Origin: Streptomyces sennicomposti
Lineage (GTDB): Bacteria; Actinomycetota; Actinomycetes; Streptomycetales; Streptomycetaceae
Length of the DNA stretch: 64,000 nucleotides
Direction: 5' to 3'
Assembly: GCF_019890635.1 (NCBI RefSeq)
Contig: NZ_JAIOAB010000019.1
Coordinates: forward strand, 47,590 to 111,589
The notes under the pieces are model-generated. The model did not search any database. It saw nothing but the letters and a program-made list of their open reading frames with translations, and was not told where the DNA came from. Made by a program: the position numbers and the translations under genes. Shown one piece after another: positions 27,332 through 37,746 of the stretch (the stretch's first letter is position 1; each line of letters starts with the position of its first letter).

Positions 27332-29698
27332 TCACTCGGTCCCGGCCGGCTCCGTCACCCGCTCCAGCAGCGCCACCGGCAGCTCTTCGAACAGCTCCGC
27401 CACGCGCGCGTGCCCCTCGAACTCACGTCCCGGCGCCAGCGCGTCGGCCCACCGGCCCGGCGGCAGCGTCAGCCGTGTCTCGCGCCAGCCGCCCGCCTCG
27501 GCCAGCCGCAGCGACAGCCGGGTCACGGCCGTCAGCACCTGCCCGGACCGCGCGAACGCCAGGCAGTGCTCCGCCGCCGGCCCCTCGGCCGCCAGCGGCT
27601 CGTACGTCGCCTTGTCGCCGAAGACCTCCGGGCGGCGCGCCCGCAGCCGCAGCGCCGCCGCCGTGACCGCGCCCTTCTCGCCCGGGTCGGGCGGCGGGAA
27701 GTGCGCGGGGCGGCGGTTGTCCGGGTCCACCAGGGCCCGGTACTCGGCCTCCGCGCCCTGGTAGACGTCGGGCACGCCCGGCATCGTCAGATGCACCAGC
27801 GCGGTGGCGAGGACATTGGCCCGGATGTGCGGCTCCAGCTTCTGGCGGAAGGCGGCCACCGGCTCGCCCGCCGCCCCGCACGGCCCCTCGGCGACGAACC
27901 GCTGCACCGCCTCCTCGTACGGCGGCTCCTGCTCCGTCCAGCTCGTGTGCAGGCCCGCCTCGCGGACGTGCTTGAGCAGCGCCTCCCGCACCCGTCCCGC
28001 GTCCGCCGGGCCGAGCCCGAACACCGTCTGCCAGGCCGCCCACGCCAGCTGCGCGTCCGGCGCCTCGGCCCCCGCGCCGGACACCCCGGCCAGCAGCTCC
28101 GCCCACTGCCGCGGGCACTCGGTCAGCACCGCCAGGGCCGCCCGTACGTCGGCGCTGCGCTTGGTGTCGTGCGTGGAGACCACGGTCCCGGTCGCGGGCC
28201 AGTCGCGCTGCACGCGCGCGCAGTACGCGTGGAAGTCCGCCGGGCCCACCGCCGGGCGCCCGGGCTCGCCGCCGACCTCGTTGGCCGACAACAGCGGCAC
28301 GTAGCGGTAGTAGGCGGTGTCCTCGACGGACTTGGCGCGCAGCGCGGAGGCGGTCTGCGCGAACCGGGTGCGGAACTCCACGGCGTCCGGACCCGTACCC
28401 GCCCGGCCCAGCACCAGATCGCGCACCACGTCCACCGCCTCGCCCTCCTCGGGCACCGCGAAGGCCCGCTTCGCCTCGGCCGCGGCCTCCTCGGTGACCA
28501 CGGCGGAGGCGTCCACGGAGGCGTAGGGCCGGTACACCTCCAGGCGCACCAGCAGCTCGCGCAGCGCGGTGCGCAGCGCCCAGGGCGCGCGGTCGCGCAG
28601 CGCCGGGTCCGGGGAGCCGGCGCACACCCGGTGCGCGGCGCGGGTCAGCCGGTCCGTCTCGGCGGCCAGCTCGTGCGTGATCACCTCGTACGCCGCCTGC
28701 CGCGCCGTCGCCGCCCAGTCGCCGCCGCGGTCGGTCCGCGGGGCGGCGAAGCGGCGGTAGGCGGTCAGGAGTTCGGCACCGCCCTCGGGGTCGGCGAACA
28801 GGCCGTCCACGTGGCGCAGGGCGTCGTAGCCGGTGGTGCCGGCCACCGGCCAGGCGGCGGGCAGGTGCTCGCCGTCGGAGAGGATCTTCTCCAGGACGGT
28901 CCACCGGCCGCCGGTCGCCGTGTGCAGCCGGTCCAGATAGGCGTCGGGGTCGGCGAGGCCGTCGGGGTGGTCCACGCGCAGGCCGTCCACCACGCCCTCG
29001 CCGAGCAGCTGGAGGATCTTGGCGTGGGTCGCCTCGAACACCTCCGGGTCCTCCACCCGCACCCCGATCAGCTCCGAGATGCTGAAGAACCGCCGGTAGT
29101 TCAGCTCGGTGCGGGCCAGCCGCCACCACGTCAGGCGGTACCACTGCGCCTCCAGCAGCTCGGGCAGCGGCAGCCTCTCCGTCCCGGCGCGCAGCGGGAA
29201 GACGTGGTCGTAGTAGCGCAGGACGTCGCCGTCCACGCGCAGCTCGCCGATCACCTTGCCGACCGGACGGCCGAGCACCGGCAGCAGTACCTTGCCGCCC
29301 TGCGCCTCCCAGTCGATGTCGAACCAGCGCGCGTACGGCGAGGCGGGCCCCTCCCGCAGCACCTCCCACAGGACGCGGTTGTGCCGGGGCGCCACCGCCA
29401 TGTGGTTGGGCACGATGTCCACGACCAGGCCGAGCCCGTGCTCGCGCGCCGTGCGGGACAGCGCCCGCAGCCCCTCCTCGCCGCCGAGTTCGGCGCGCAC
29501 GCGCGCGTGGTCGACGACGTCGTAGCCGTGCGCGGAGCCGGGGACGGCCTCCAGGACGGGGGAGAGGTGCACATGCGAGACGCCGAGCGAGGCCAGGTAC
29601 GGCACGGCCGCCTCGGCGGCGGCGAACGGGAATTCGGGCTGGAGCTGGAGCCGGTAGGTGGCCGTGGGCACGACGGGTGCGGTGCGCTCGGGTGTCAT
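27332..29698 (-). CDS. treY: Malto-oligosyltrehalose synthase
   Basis: TreY is a GH13 glucosyl mutase that turns the reducing-end alpha-1,4 bond of maltodextrins into the alpha-1,1 bond of trehalose. The 788-residue product begins with a TATYRLQLQPEFPF segment. It has VVDIVPNHMAV (region I), DGLRVDHPDGL (nucleophile Asp), a Glu-containing LEKILSDGE region and GTVVSTHDTKRSADVR (stabiliser Asp) typical of TreY. It follows treX by 137 bases on the same strand, and with TreX and TreZ forms the pathway that makes trehalose from glycogen-like glucans. Confidence 0.96.
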   Translation of the reverse strand: MTPERTAPVVPTATYRLQLQPEFPFAAAEAAVPYLASLGVSHVHLSPVLEAVPGSAHGYDVVDHARVRAELGGEEGLRALSRTAREHGLGLVVDIVPNHMAVAPRHNRVLWEVLREGPASPYARWFDIDWEAQGGKVLLPVLGRPVGKVIGELRVDGDVLRYYDHVFPLRAGTERLPLPELLEAQWYRLTWWRLARTELNYRRFFSISELIGVRVEDPEVFEATHAKILQLLGEGVVDGLRVDHPDGLADPDAYLDRLHTATGGRWTVLEKILSDGEHLPAAWPVAGTTGYDALRHVDGLFADPEGGAELLTAYRRFAAPRTDRGGDWAATARQAAYEVITHELAAETDRLTRAAHRVCAGSPDPALRDRAPWALRTALRELLVRLEVYRPYASVDASAVVTEEAAAEAKRAFAVPEEGEAVDVVRDLVLGRAGTGPDAVEFRTRFAQTASALRAKSVEDTAYYRYVPLLSANEVGGEPGRPAVGPADFHAYCARVQRDWPATGTVVSTHDTKRSADVRAALAVLTECPRQWAELLAGVSGAGAEAPDAQLAWAAWQTVFGLGPADAGRVREALLKHVREAGLHTSWTEQEPPYEEAVQRFVAEGPCGAAGEPVAAFRQKLEPHIRANVLATALVHLTMPGVPDVYQGAEAEYRALVDPDNRRPAHFPPPDPGEKGAVTAAALRLRARRPEVFGDKATYEPLAAEGPAAEHCLAFARSGQVLTAVTRLSLRLAEAGGWRETRLTLPPGRWADALAPGREFEGHARVAELFEELPVALLERVTEPAGTE

Positions 29699-29835
29699 GG
29701 AGAGCTACGTACCCGCCCGGCCGCCTTTCGTGCCGTCCGCCGGTCAGGTGCCCGTCGCCCCACCCGGGCGGCCCAGCGGCTCACCCGGACGGGGGACGAC
29801 GCGAAATCACCCGAACGGGTGAGCGTGGTGGTGGG

Positions 29836-31965
<2,130 letters not shown>

Positions 31966-32076
31966 GGACACGACTCTTTCAGGTGTGCGGCGCCGGGGTG
32001 GCGCCCTGGCCCCGAGTGTCCCCGAAAGTGAGGGCGCCACCTATGACTCCTGCCGGGTGCGTCGCCCCGGCCGGCG

Positions 32077-32106
32077 GTCCTATCTGCCCGGGACGGTGCC
32101 CGTCAA
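32077..32106 (-). promoter_or_regulatory. Predicted sigma-70-type promoter for treX
   Basis: On the minus strand TTGACG (complement of 32101-32106) and TAGGAC (complement of 32077-32082) are 18 bp apart, a good match to the main vegetative promoter form. It implies a 5' leader of about 105 bases before the treX ATG. Confidence 0.6.
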
Positions 32107-32275
32107 CGCTATGAATAACCTCACTCCGCCCCGGCGGACGGACCGGAACGGACGGAAAGCGTGGGGAAGTTGAGAAAGGAGCTGCCCATCCGGCTGCACC
32201 GCGGACCGCTCCCGGAGTACCCTTCCTTGATCGTTGGGACGGGGAGGCTCCGGGGGAGCGGAAGGCGGTGCACGG

Positions 32276-33514
32276 GTGGGCTCGGGAGGCCTGGAGCTGC
32301 CCCCTGGTGACGAGGGTCACGAGGGGAACTCCACAGACGTCCCGCCCGGTGCGGTGTCCCTGGCCCGGCCGATGGACGCCGGCGCCATCGGCCCCGAGCT
32401 GGACTGGGACGCCGACGCCTGGCGCGAGGTGCGCACCCGCGCCCAGCGGGCCGGCCGGGCCTACATCTGGCTGAACCTGGTCGAACAACGGCTGCGCGCC
32501 GTCGTCGCCGCCGTGCTGCGGCCCGTCTACGAACCCGTCCACGGCGAGGACTGGGTGGTCGCCGCCGCCGGCCCGGCCGGCCAGGAGTGGGCCCAGCGCG
32601 CGGTCGCCGTGCGCGAGGTCAGCCGCCGCAAGGGCTATCTGCTCGACCCGGCCGACGACAACGTCATCAGCTTCCTGACCCTGCCCCAGCTGCGCGAGCT
32701 GATGGTGCAGCACTGGCCCTGCTTCGAGCCCTACCTGGACGACCGCCGCGACGTCGAACTCGCCCTGGACGAGCTGGAGGTCACCCGCAACGTCGTCTCC
32801 CGCAACCGGGCCCTGTCCGAGGCGGTGCTCGCCCAGGCCGAACGCGCCTCCGCGCGCCTGCTGGAGATCCTCGGCGCCGGCGGCGACGTGCCCTCCGCCC
32901 GGCGGCTGCCGGTGGACGCGGTGGAGGACCTGATCGGCGACCGGTACGCCGACGTGGTCGCCGTCCACCCGGACCGGGTGCGGCTGCTGCGCCAGTTCCC
33001 GGCCGAGGACATCTTCGGCGGCGCCCGCCGCCTGGACGCCATCGGCATCGGTCTCAACCTGCTCGTGCAGAACTTCTCCGGCCGCCGCCTGGTGCGGCTG
33101 GCCGAGTCCGGCTGCCGGGTGCGGCTGCTGTTCCTGAACCCGGCCTCCAGCGCGGTCAAGCGGCGCGAGCGCGAACTCGGGCTCAAGCGCGGCGAGCTGA
33201 GCCGCTCGGTGGAGATGAACATCCTGCACATGCGCCGGGTGCGGGCCCGGCTGCGCGACCCGGGCGCCTTCGAGATCCAGGTCTACGACGAGACGCCGCG
33301 CGTCTCCGCGTACCTGGTGGACGGCGACGGCTCCGATGGCATCGCGGTCACCCAGTCCTATCTGCGGCGCAGCCGGGGCATGGAGGCGCCGGTGTTCGTC
33401 CTGCGCAACGGCGGCCGGGTGGTCAAGTCGGGCGAGGTGGACGAGGGCGGTCTCTTCGCCGCCTACCGCGAGGAGTTCGAGACGATGTGGGTCGATTCGC
33501 GCCCGGTGTCCTGA
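32276..33514 (+). CDS. SAV2148-family HEPN domain protein
   Basis: This is a 412-residue cytosolic protein from a GTG at 32276 with GGAAGG upstream. I recognise it as the actinomycete family named after SAV2148. An N-terminal helical part has the HEPN-type pattern R-x6-H (Arg82 to His89, RPVYEPVH) typical of HEPN RNases. Residues about 110-250 are helical with a swapped-looking LPQLRELMVQHW segment. The C-terminal part (GCRVRLLFLNPASSAVKRRE, then a conserved IQVYDETPRVSAYLV and IAVTQSYLRRSRGMEAPVFV) resembles a phospholipase-D-like or DUF5919-type fold. Its role is not known; RNA cleavage or binding is possible. A DEDDh exonuclease gene follows 130 bp on. Confidence 0.8.
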   Translation: MGSGGLELPPGDEGHEGNSTDVPPGAVSLARPMDAGAIGPELDWDADAWREVRTRAQRAGRAYIWLNLVEQRLRAVVAAVLRPVYEPVHGEDWVVAAAGPAGQEWAQRAVAVREVSRRKGYLLDPADDNVISFLTLPQLRELMVQHWPCFEPYLDDRRDVELALDELEVTRNVVSRNRALSEAVLAQAERASARLLEILGAGGDVPSARRLPVDAVEDLIGDRYADVVAVHPDRVRLLRQFPAEDIFGGARRLDAIGIGLNLLVQNFSGRRLVRLAESGCRVRLLFLNPASSAVKRRERELGLKRGELSRSVEMNILHMRRVRARLRDPGAFEIQVYDETPRVSAYLVDGDGSDGIAVTQSYLRRSRGMEAPVFVLRNGGRVVKSGEVDEGGLFAAYREEFETMWVDSRPVS

Positions 33515-33644
33515 AATCGCCGCCGATCCCGGGCTTGTGGGGGTGCCGGCCGGGCCGGAAAGCGGAACGCGGTCCTCTGATTGTCAGTGGCGCGTGCGAA
33601 GGTGAGAACCACTGGGGGAGAGCACCACGAGAAGGGGGGCCGCC

Positions 33645-34367
33645 ATGGGCTGGCACCAGGAGCTGCTGATCGGCTTCGACCTGGAGACGACGGGGACGGA
33701 TCCGCGGACGGCGCGCATCGTCACGGCAGCCGTGATCGAGGTCCGGGACGGTGAGCCGGCCGGGCGCCGGGAATGGCTGGCCGACCCGGGCGTGCCCATA
33801 CCGCCGGACGCGGTCGCCGTGCACGGCATCAGCACCGAGCGGGCCGCCGCCGAGGGGCGGCCCGCCGACCGGGTCGCCGACGCCATCGCCGAGGCCCTGA
33901 CGGGGTACTGGCGGGCGGGGGTGCCGGTCGTGGCGTACAACGCCGCCTTCGACCTGACCCTGCTCTCCGCCGAACTGCGGCGGTACGGGCTGCCGTCGCT
34001 CGCCGACCGCCTCGGCGGCGCGGAGCCCGGCCCGGTCGTGGACCCGTACACCATCGACCGCTGGGCCGACCGCTACCGGCGCGGCAAGCGCACCCTGGAG
34101 GCGGTGTGCACGGAGTACGGCGTCGTGCTCGGCGCCGCCCACGACGCCTCGGCCGACGCCCTCGCCGCGGCCCGCCTGGCCCGCGCGATAGCCGTCCGGC
34201 ACGCCAAGGTGGCCGCCCTCGGCCCGGCGGAACTGCACCGCTCCCAGATCCAGTGGCACGCCGCCTGGGCGGCGGACCTCCAGACCTTCCTGCGCGGCAA
34301 GGGCGACCCGACGGCGGTGGTCGACGGGGCGTGGCCCCTGCGGGAACTGACGGAGGAGCGGGTCTGA
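33645..34367 (+). CDS. DEDDh 3'-5' exonuclease (DnaQ-like)
   Basis: This is a 240-residue exonuclease of the RNase T/DnaQ epsilon fold. All DEDDh residues are present: Asp12 and Glu14 in FDLETTG, Asp103 in AYNAAFDLTLL, and His166 with Asp171 in AAHDASADA. It could trim DNA or RNA 3' ends in repair or RNA processing. The ATG at 33645 has GAAGGGGGG upstream. From codon 128 onward the gene and its downstream DNA are duplicated in tandem, but this copy is complete and intact. Confidence 0.94.
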   Translation: MGWHQELLIGFDLETTGTDPRTARIVTAAVIEVRDGEPAGRREWLADPGVPIPPDAVAVHGISTERAAAEGRPADRVADAIAEALTGYWRAGVPVVAYNAAFDLTLLSAELRRYGLPSLADRLGGAEPGPVVDPYTIDRWADRYRRGKRTLEAVCTEYGVVLGAAHDASADALAAARLARAIAVRHAKVAALGPAELHRSQIQWHAAWAADLQTFLRGKGDPTAVVDGAWPLRELTEERV

Positions 34368-34412
34368 GAACCGCCGCCCGCCGGTTCACCGGCCGCCGGG
34401 GGTGCCGGCCGC

Positions 34413-34444
34413 GGGGCGGACCGACCGGGCGGGTGGTCCGCCCC
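34413..34444 (+). terminator. Hairpin after the exonuclease gene (also duplicated at 35099-35130)
   Basis: A 10-bp stem (GGGGCGGACC paired with GGTCCGCCCC) with a 12-base loop lies 45 bases after the exonuclease stop. The identical structure recurs 686 bp downstream in the second repeat unit. Confidence 0.65.
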
Positions 34445-34710
34445 GACCGCCCTTCCTGGCCCGGCCCTTCCCGGCCCTTCCCGGGCGGGGGCGGTTCGGC
34501 GGGGCCGGGCCGGACCCCGGTCGGAGCGTCGGCGGGCGGAGAGGCTGACCGCGGCGGGGCGCCCGGCGGTCCCGGCGCCGCCGACCGGGAGGTCCGGGCG
34601 CGGGCGAGCGCGTCGGGCGCGTCGGCCGCATCGGGCAGCCCGGTCGGGCGGACGGCTCGGCCGGGTTCGGGGCGCGCGGGCCATGGCCGGGAGCGCCCGG
34701 CGGGGGCGGC

Positions 34711-35053
34711 GCCCGGCCCGGTCGTGGACCCGTACACCATCGACCGCTGGGCCGACCGCTACCGGCGCGGCAAGCGCACCCTGGAGGCGGTGTGCACGGA
34801 GTACGGCGTCGTGCTCGGCGCCGCCCACGACGCCTCGGCCGACGCCCTCGCCGCGGCCCGCCTGGCCCGCGCGATAGCCGTCCGGCACGCCAAGGTGGCC
34901 GCCCTCGGCCCGGCGGAACTGCACCGCTCCCAGATCCAGTGGCACGCCGCCTGGGCGGCGGACCTCCAGACCTTCCTGCGCGGCAAGGGCGACCCGACGG
35001 CGGTGGTCGACGGGGCGTGGCCCCTGCGGGAACTGACGGAGGAGCGGGTCTGA
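34711..35053 (+). pseudogene. Duplicated C-terminal fragment of the DEDDh exonuclease
   Basis: This fragment is identical at base level to codons 128-240 and the stop of the intact exonuclease gene. It keeps the His/Asp motif HDASADA but lacks the first three acidic residues, so it cannot be a working nuclease. It has no recognisable start or ribosome-binding site, although its frame happens to stay open upstream. Confidence 0.9.
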
Positions 35054-35404
35054 GAACCGCCGCCCGCCGGTTCACCGGCCGCCGGGGGTGCCGGCCGCGG
35101 GGCGGACCGACCGGGCGGGTGGTCCGCCCCGACCGCCCTTCCTGGCCCGGCCCTTCCCGGCCCTTCCCGGGCGGGGGCGGTTCGGCGGGGCCGGGCCGGA
35201 CCCCGGTCGGAGCGTCGGCGGGCGGGGAGGCTGACCGCGGCGGGGCGCCCGGCGGTCCCGGCGCCGCCGACCGGGAGGTCCGGGCGCGGGCGAGCGCGTC
35301 GGGCGCGTCGGCCGCATCGGGCAGCCCGGTCGGGCGGACGGCTCGGCCGGGTTCGGGGCGCGCGGGCCGTGGCCGGGAGCGCCCGGCGGGGGCGGCGCCC
35401 GGGT

Positions 35405-36268
35405 TCAGAACGGGTACCAGCGGACCGATTCGTCGCCCTCGCGCAGGGACGCCACCCGGCGTTCGAACTCGGTCAGGGCCTTGGGGTTGGCCGGGGCGTG
35501 CTGGGCGACCCAGGCGCAGCTCGCCGTCTCCCGGGCGCCGCGCAGCACCGAGCAGCCCGCCCACTCCCGCACGTCCCAGCCGTACGCCGCGGTGAAGGCG
35601 TCGTACGCCTCGGCGGGCAGGCCGTAGCGGTCCCGGGACAGGGCCATCACCACCAGGTCGTGCTCGCGCAGGTCGGCGGAGAAGGTCTCCAGGTCCACCA
35701 GGACCGGACCGTCCGGTCCGATGTGCACGTTGCGCGGCAGCGCGTCGCCGTGGATCGGGCCGGGCGGCAGATGCGGGACGAGCGCGGCGGCGGCCGCCGC
35801 GAACCCGTCGCGCCGCTCGCGCAGATAGGCGGCGTCCGCCGGGTCGACCGCGTCGCCCGCGAGCCGCAGCCAGCGCTCCACCCCGCCGAGCAGTTCGCGC
35901 GGCGGCAGCGCGAAACCGGGGGCGGGCAGCGCGTGCACGACGCGCAGCAGTTCGGCGAGGTCGCGGGGTTCGGCGGGCCGCACCGGGTCGGGCAGCCGGT
36001 GCCACACGGTCACCGGATGTCCCTCGACGAGCAGCGCCTCGTCCTCGGCGGCGCGCACCGCCGGGACCCCGGCCTCGGCCAGCCACCGCGCGATCCGCAG
36101 CTCGCGCCGCGCGCGGTCCAGCAGCTCGGCGTCCCGGCCCACCTTGACGACGAGGTCCCCGGCGGCGAAGACCGCGTTCTCGCCGAGCGCGAGCAGCCGC
36201 GCCCCGTCCGCCGCCCCGGCCACCACGTTCGCCGCCGCCAGCACGCCCCGCGCCCGCGCCTCGTCCAT
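35405..36268 (-). CDS. APH-family phosphotransferase
   Basis: This is a 287-residue cytosolic small-molecule kinase of the aminoglycoside/choline phosphotransferase fold. The catalytic loop is [12 protein letters not shown] (Asp and Asn both present) and the metal motif is [16 protein letters not shown]. The N-lobe Lys is in [15 protein letters not shown]. The substrate is unknown; an intrinsic or antibiotic-modifying role cannot be told from sequence. Its stop codon lies nine bases from the end of the 686-bp duplication, so the duplication just missed it. The divergent neighbour is the glycosyltransferase gene. Confidence 0.88.
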   Translation of the reverse strand: MDEARARGVLAAANVVAGAADGARLLALGENAVFAAGDLVVKVGRDAELLDRARRELRIARWLAEAGVPAVRAAEDEALLVEGHPVTVWHRLPDPVRPAEPRDLAELLRVVHALPAPGFALPPRELLGGVERWLRLAGDAVDPADAAYLRERRDGFAAAAAALVPHLPPGPIHGDALPRNVHIGPDGPVLVDLETFSADLREHDLVVMALSRDRYGLPAEAYDAFTAAYGWDVREWAGCSVLRGARETASCAWVAQHAPANPKALTEFERRVASLREGDESVRWYPF

Positions 36269-36372
36269 CGTCCGCCTCCCTGTCCGTCGTCGTCCAGCGG
36301 CGGCTGTCGTCCTCCGCCGCCGGACGGTCAGTGTCGCATCCGCACTGGTGGGAGGCGTGCGCGGTTAATGTA

Positions 36373-36402
36373 TTGCACGAGACGTCTCGTCTCGCCTAGG
36401 GT
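36373..36402 (+). promoter_or_regulatory. Promoter with palindromic operator, leaderless start of the glycosyltransferase gene
   Basis: A -35 box TTGCAC (36373-36378) and a -10 box TAGGGT (36397-36402) are 18 bp apart. The spacer contains the perfect 14-bp palindrome ACGAGACGTCTCGT (36377-36390), a typical position for a repressor dimer such as a TetR protein. The ATG at 36410 is seven bases after the -10 box, so the transcript should begin at or next to the start codon (leaderless). Confidence 0.72.
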
Positions 36403-36409
36403 CTCGGGC

Positions 36410-37612
36410 ATGACCAGTCGCGCTCATATCGCCATGTTCTCCATCGCCGCCCACGGCCACGTGAACCCCAGCCTGGAGGTGATCCGCGAACTCGTCGCCC
36501 GGGGCCACCGGGTGACCTACGCCATCCCCCCGCTGTTCGCGGAGAAGGTCGCCGAGACCGGCGCGGAGGTCAAGCCCTGGCACTCCACGCTGCCCACGCC
36601 CGACGACGACCCGTCCGCCTGGGGGACGACGCTCCTGGACAACGTCGAGCCGTTCCTGAACGACGCGATCCAGGCCCTGCCCCAGCTGATCGACCTCTAC
36701 GACGGCGACGAACCGGACCTCGTCCTGCACGACATCACCTCCTACCCGGCCCGCGTCCTCGCCCACCGCTGGGGCGTGCCCGCCGTCTCCCTCTCGCCCA
36801 ACCTCGTCGCCTGGGAGGGGTACGAGGAGGAGGTCGCCGAACCGATGTGGGCCGAGCCCAAGAAGACCGAACGGGGCCGCGCCTACTACGCCCGCTTCGA
36901 GTCCTGGCTGCGCGAGAACGGCGTCGCCCTGCACCCCGACGACTTCGCCGGCCGTCCCGACCGCTCGCTGGTCCTGATCCCGAAGGTCCTCCAGCCGAAC
37001 GCCGACCGGGTCGACGAGCGCGTGTACTCCTTCGTCGGCGCCTGCCAGGGCGACCGCTTCGCGCAGGGCGCCTGGGAGCGGCCCGCCGGCGCGAAGAAGG
37101 TGGTGCTCGTCTCGCTCGGCTCGGCCTTCACCCGGCAGCCCGCCTTCTACCGGGAGTGCGTCAAGGCCTTCGGCGAGCTGCCCGGCTGGCACACGGTGCT
37201 CCAGATCGGCAAGCAGGTGGACCCGGCCGAGCTGGGCGAGGTGCCGGACAGCGTCGAAGTGCGCTCCTGGGTGCCGCAGTTGGCGATCCTGCGCCAGGCC
37301 GACCTGTTCGTCACGCACGCCGGGGCCGGCGGCAGCCAGGAGGGGCTGGCCACCGGCACGCCGATGATCGCCGTTCCGCAGGCCGTCGACCAGTTCGGCA
37401 ACGCCGACGTGCTCCAGGGCCTCGGCGTCGCCCGGCATCTGCCCACCGAGGAGGCGACCGCCGAGGCGCTGCGCGCCGCCGCCCTCGCCCTGGTCGACGA
37501 CCCGGAGGTGGCCCGCCGGCTCAAGGAGATCCAGGCCGGCATGGCCGAGGAGGGCGGCACCCGGCGGGCGGCCGACCTGATCGAGGCCGAACTGCCCGCG
37601 CACCGCCGCTGA
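36410..37612 (+). CDS. Macrolide-type glycosyltransferase (MGT/OleD family)
   Basis: This is a 400-residue GT-B fold UDP-sugar glycosyltransferase (GT1). It starts [22 protein letters not shown] with the catalytic His in the AHGHVNP segment. The C-terminal donor-binding motif is visible as [20 protein letters not shown] followed by [21 protein letters not shown], with DQFGNA at the end of the signature. Related enzymes inactivate macrolides by glucosylation or act broadly on phenols. The palindrome in its promoter suggests drug-inducible control. The regulator gene is not adjacent. The gene ends at a strong terminator shared with the MMPL exporter. Confidence 0.93.
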   Translation: MTSRAHIAMFSIAAHGHVNPSLEVIRELVARGHRVTYAIPPLFAEKVAETGAEVKPWHSTLPTPDDDPSAWGTTLLDNVEPFLNDAIQALPQLIDLYDGDEPDLVLHDITSYPARVLAHRWGVPAVSLSPNLVAWEGYEEEVAEPMWAEPKKTERGRAYYARFESWLRENGVALHPDDFAGRPDRSLVLIPKVLQPNADRVDERVYSFVGACQGDRFAQGAWERPAGAKKVVLVSLGSAFTRQPAFYRECVKAFGELPGWHTVLQIGKQVDPAELGEVPDSVEVRSWVPQLAILRQADLFVTHAGAGGSQEGLATGTPMIAVPQAVDQFGNADVLQGLGVARHLPTEEATAEALRAAALALVDDPEVARRLKEIQAGMAEEGGTRRAADLIEAELPAHRR

Positions 37613-37684
37613 TCCGGCGACGCGGCAGGGCACGGCACGGCACCCTGCAAGCCGCGCCGCGTCACCGCGCCGCCGTGCCGCGCA

Positions 37685-37731
37685 AAGGGCGGGACCCGCC
37701 GGCTCGTACGCGGCCGACGGGTCCCGCCCTT
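37685..37731. terminator. Strong hairpin between convergent glycosyltransferase and MMPL genes
   Basis: A perfect 14-bp stem (AAGGGCGGGACCCG at 37685-37698 paired with 37718-37731) closes a 19-base loop that itself contains a small hairpin. Confidence 0.8.
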
Positions 37732-37746
37732 CCATGTCCCGGAGGT

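Larger units (their letters stand above)
34025..35396 (+). repeat. 686-bp near-perfect tandem duplication
   Basis: Bases 34025-34710 are repeated directly as 34711-35396. I find only two differences (A at 34540 and 34683, G at 35226 and 35369). The unit holds the last 113 codons of the exonuclease gene plus 343 bp of non-coding DNA. The unit boundaries share the short sequence GCCCGG, which is found at the start, junction and end, suggesting slippage or unequal crossing-over at microhomology. The unit length is not a multiple of three. Confidence 0.95.

Noticed and set aside
33773..35053. A single long protein joining the exonuclease region and its duplicate
   Set aside because: The frame is out of phase with the real exonuclease start, and the open stretch results from the 686-bp duplication shifting frame by two bases.
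34025..35396. The duplication as an insertion sequence or transposon
   Set aside because: There is no transposase gene, no terminal inverted repeats and no target duplication; a simple tandem duplication at microhomology explains it.
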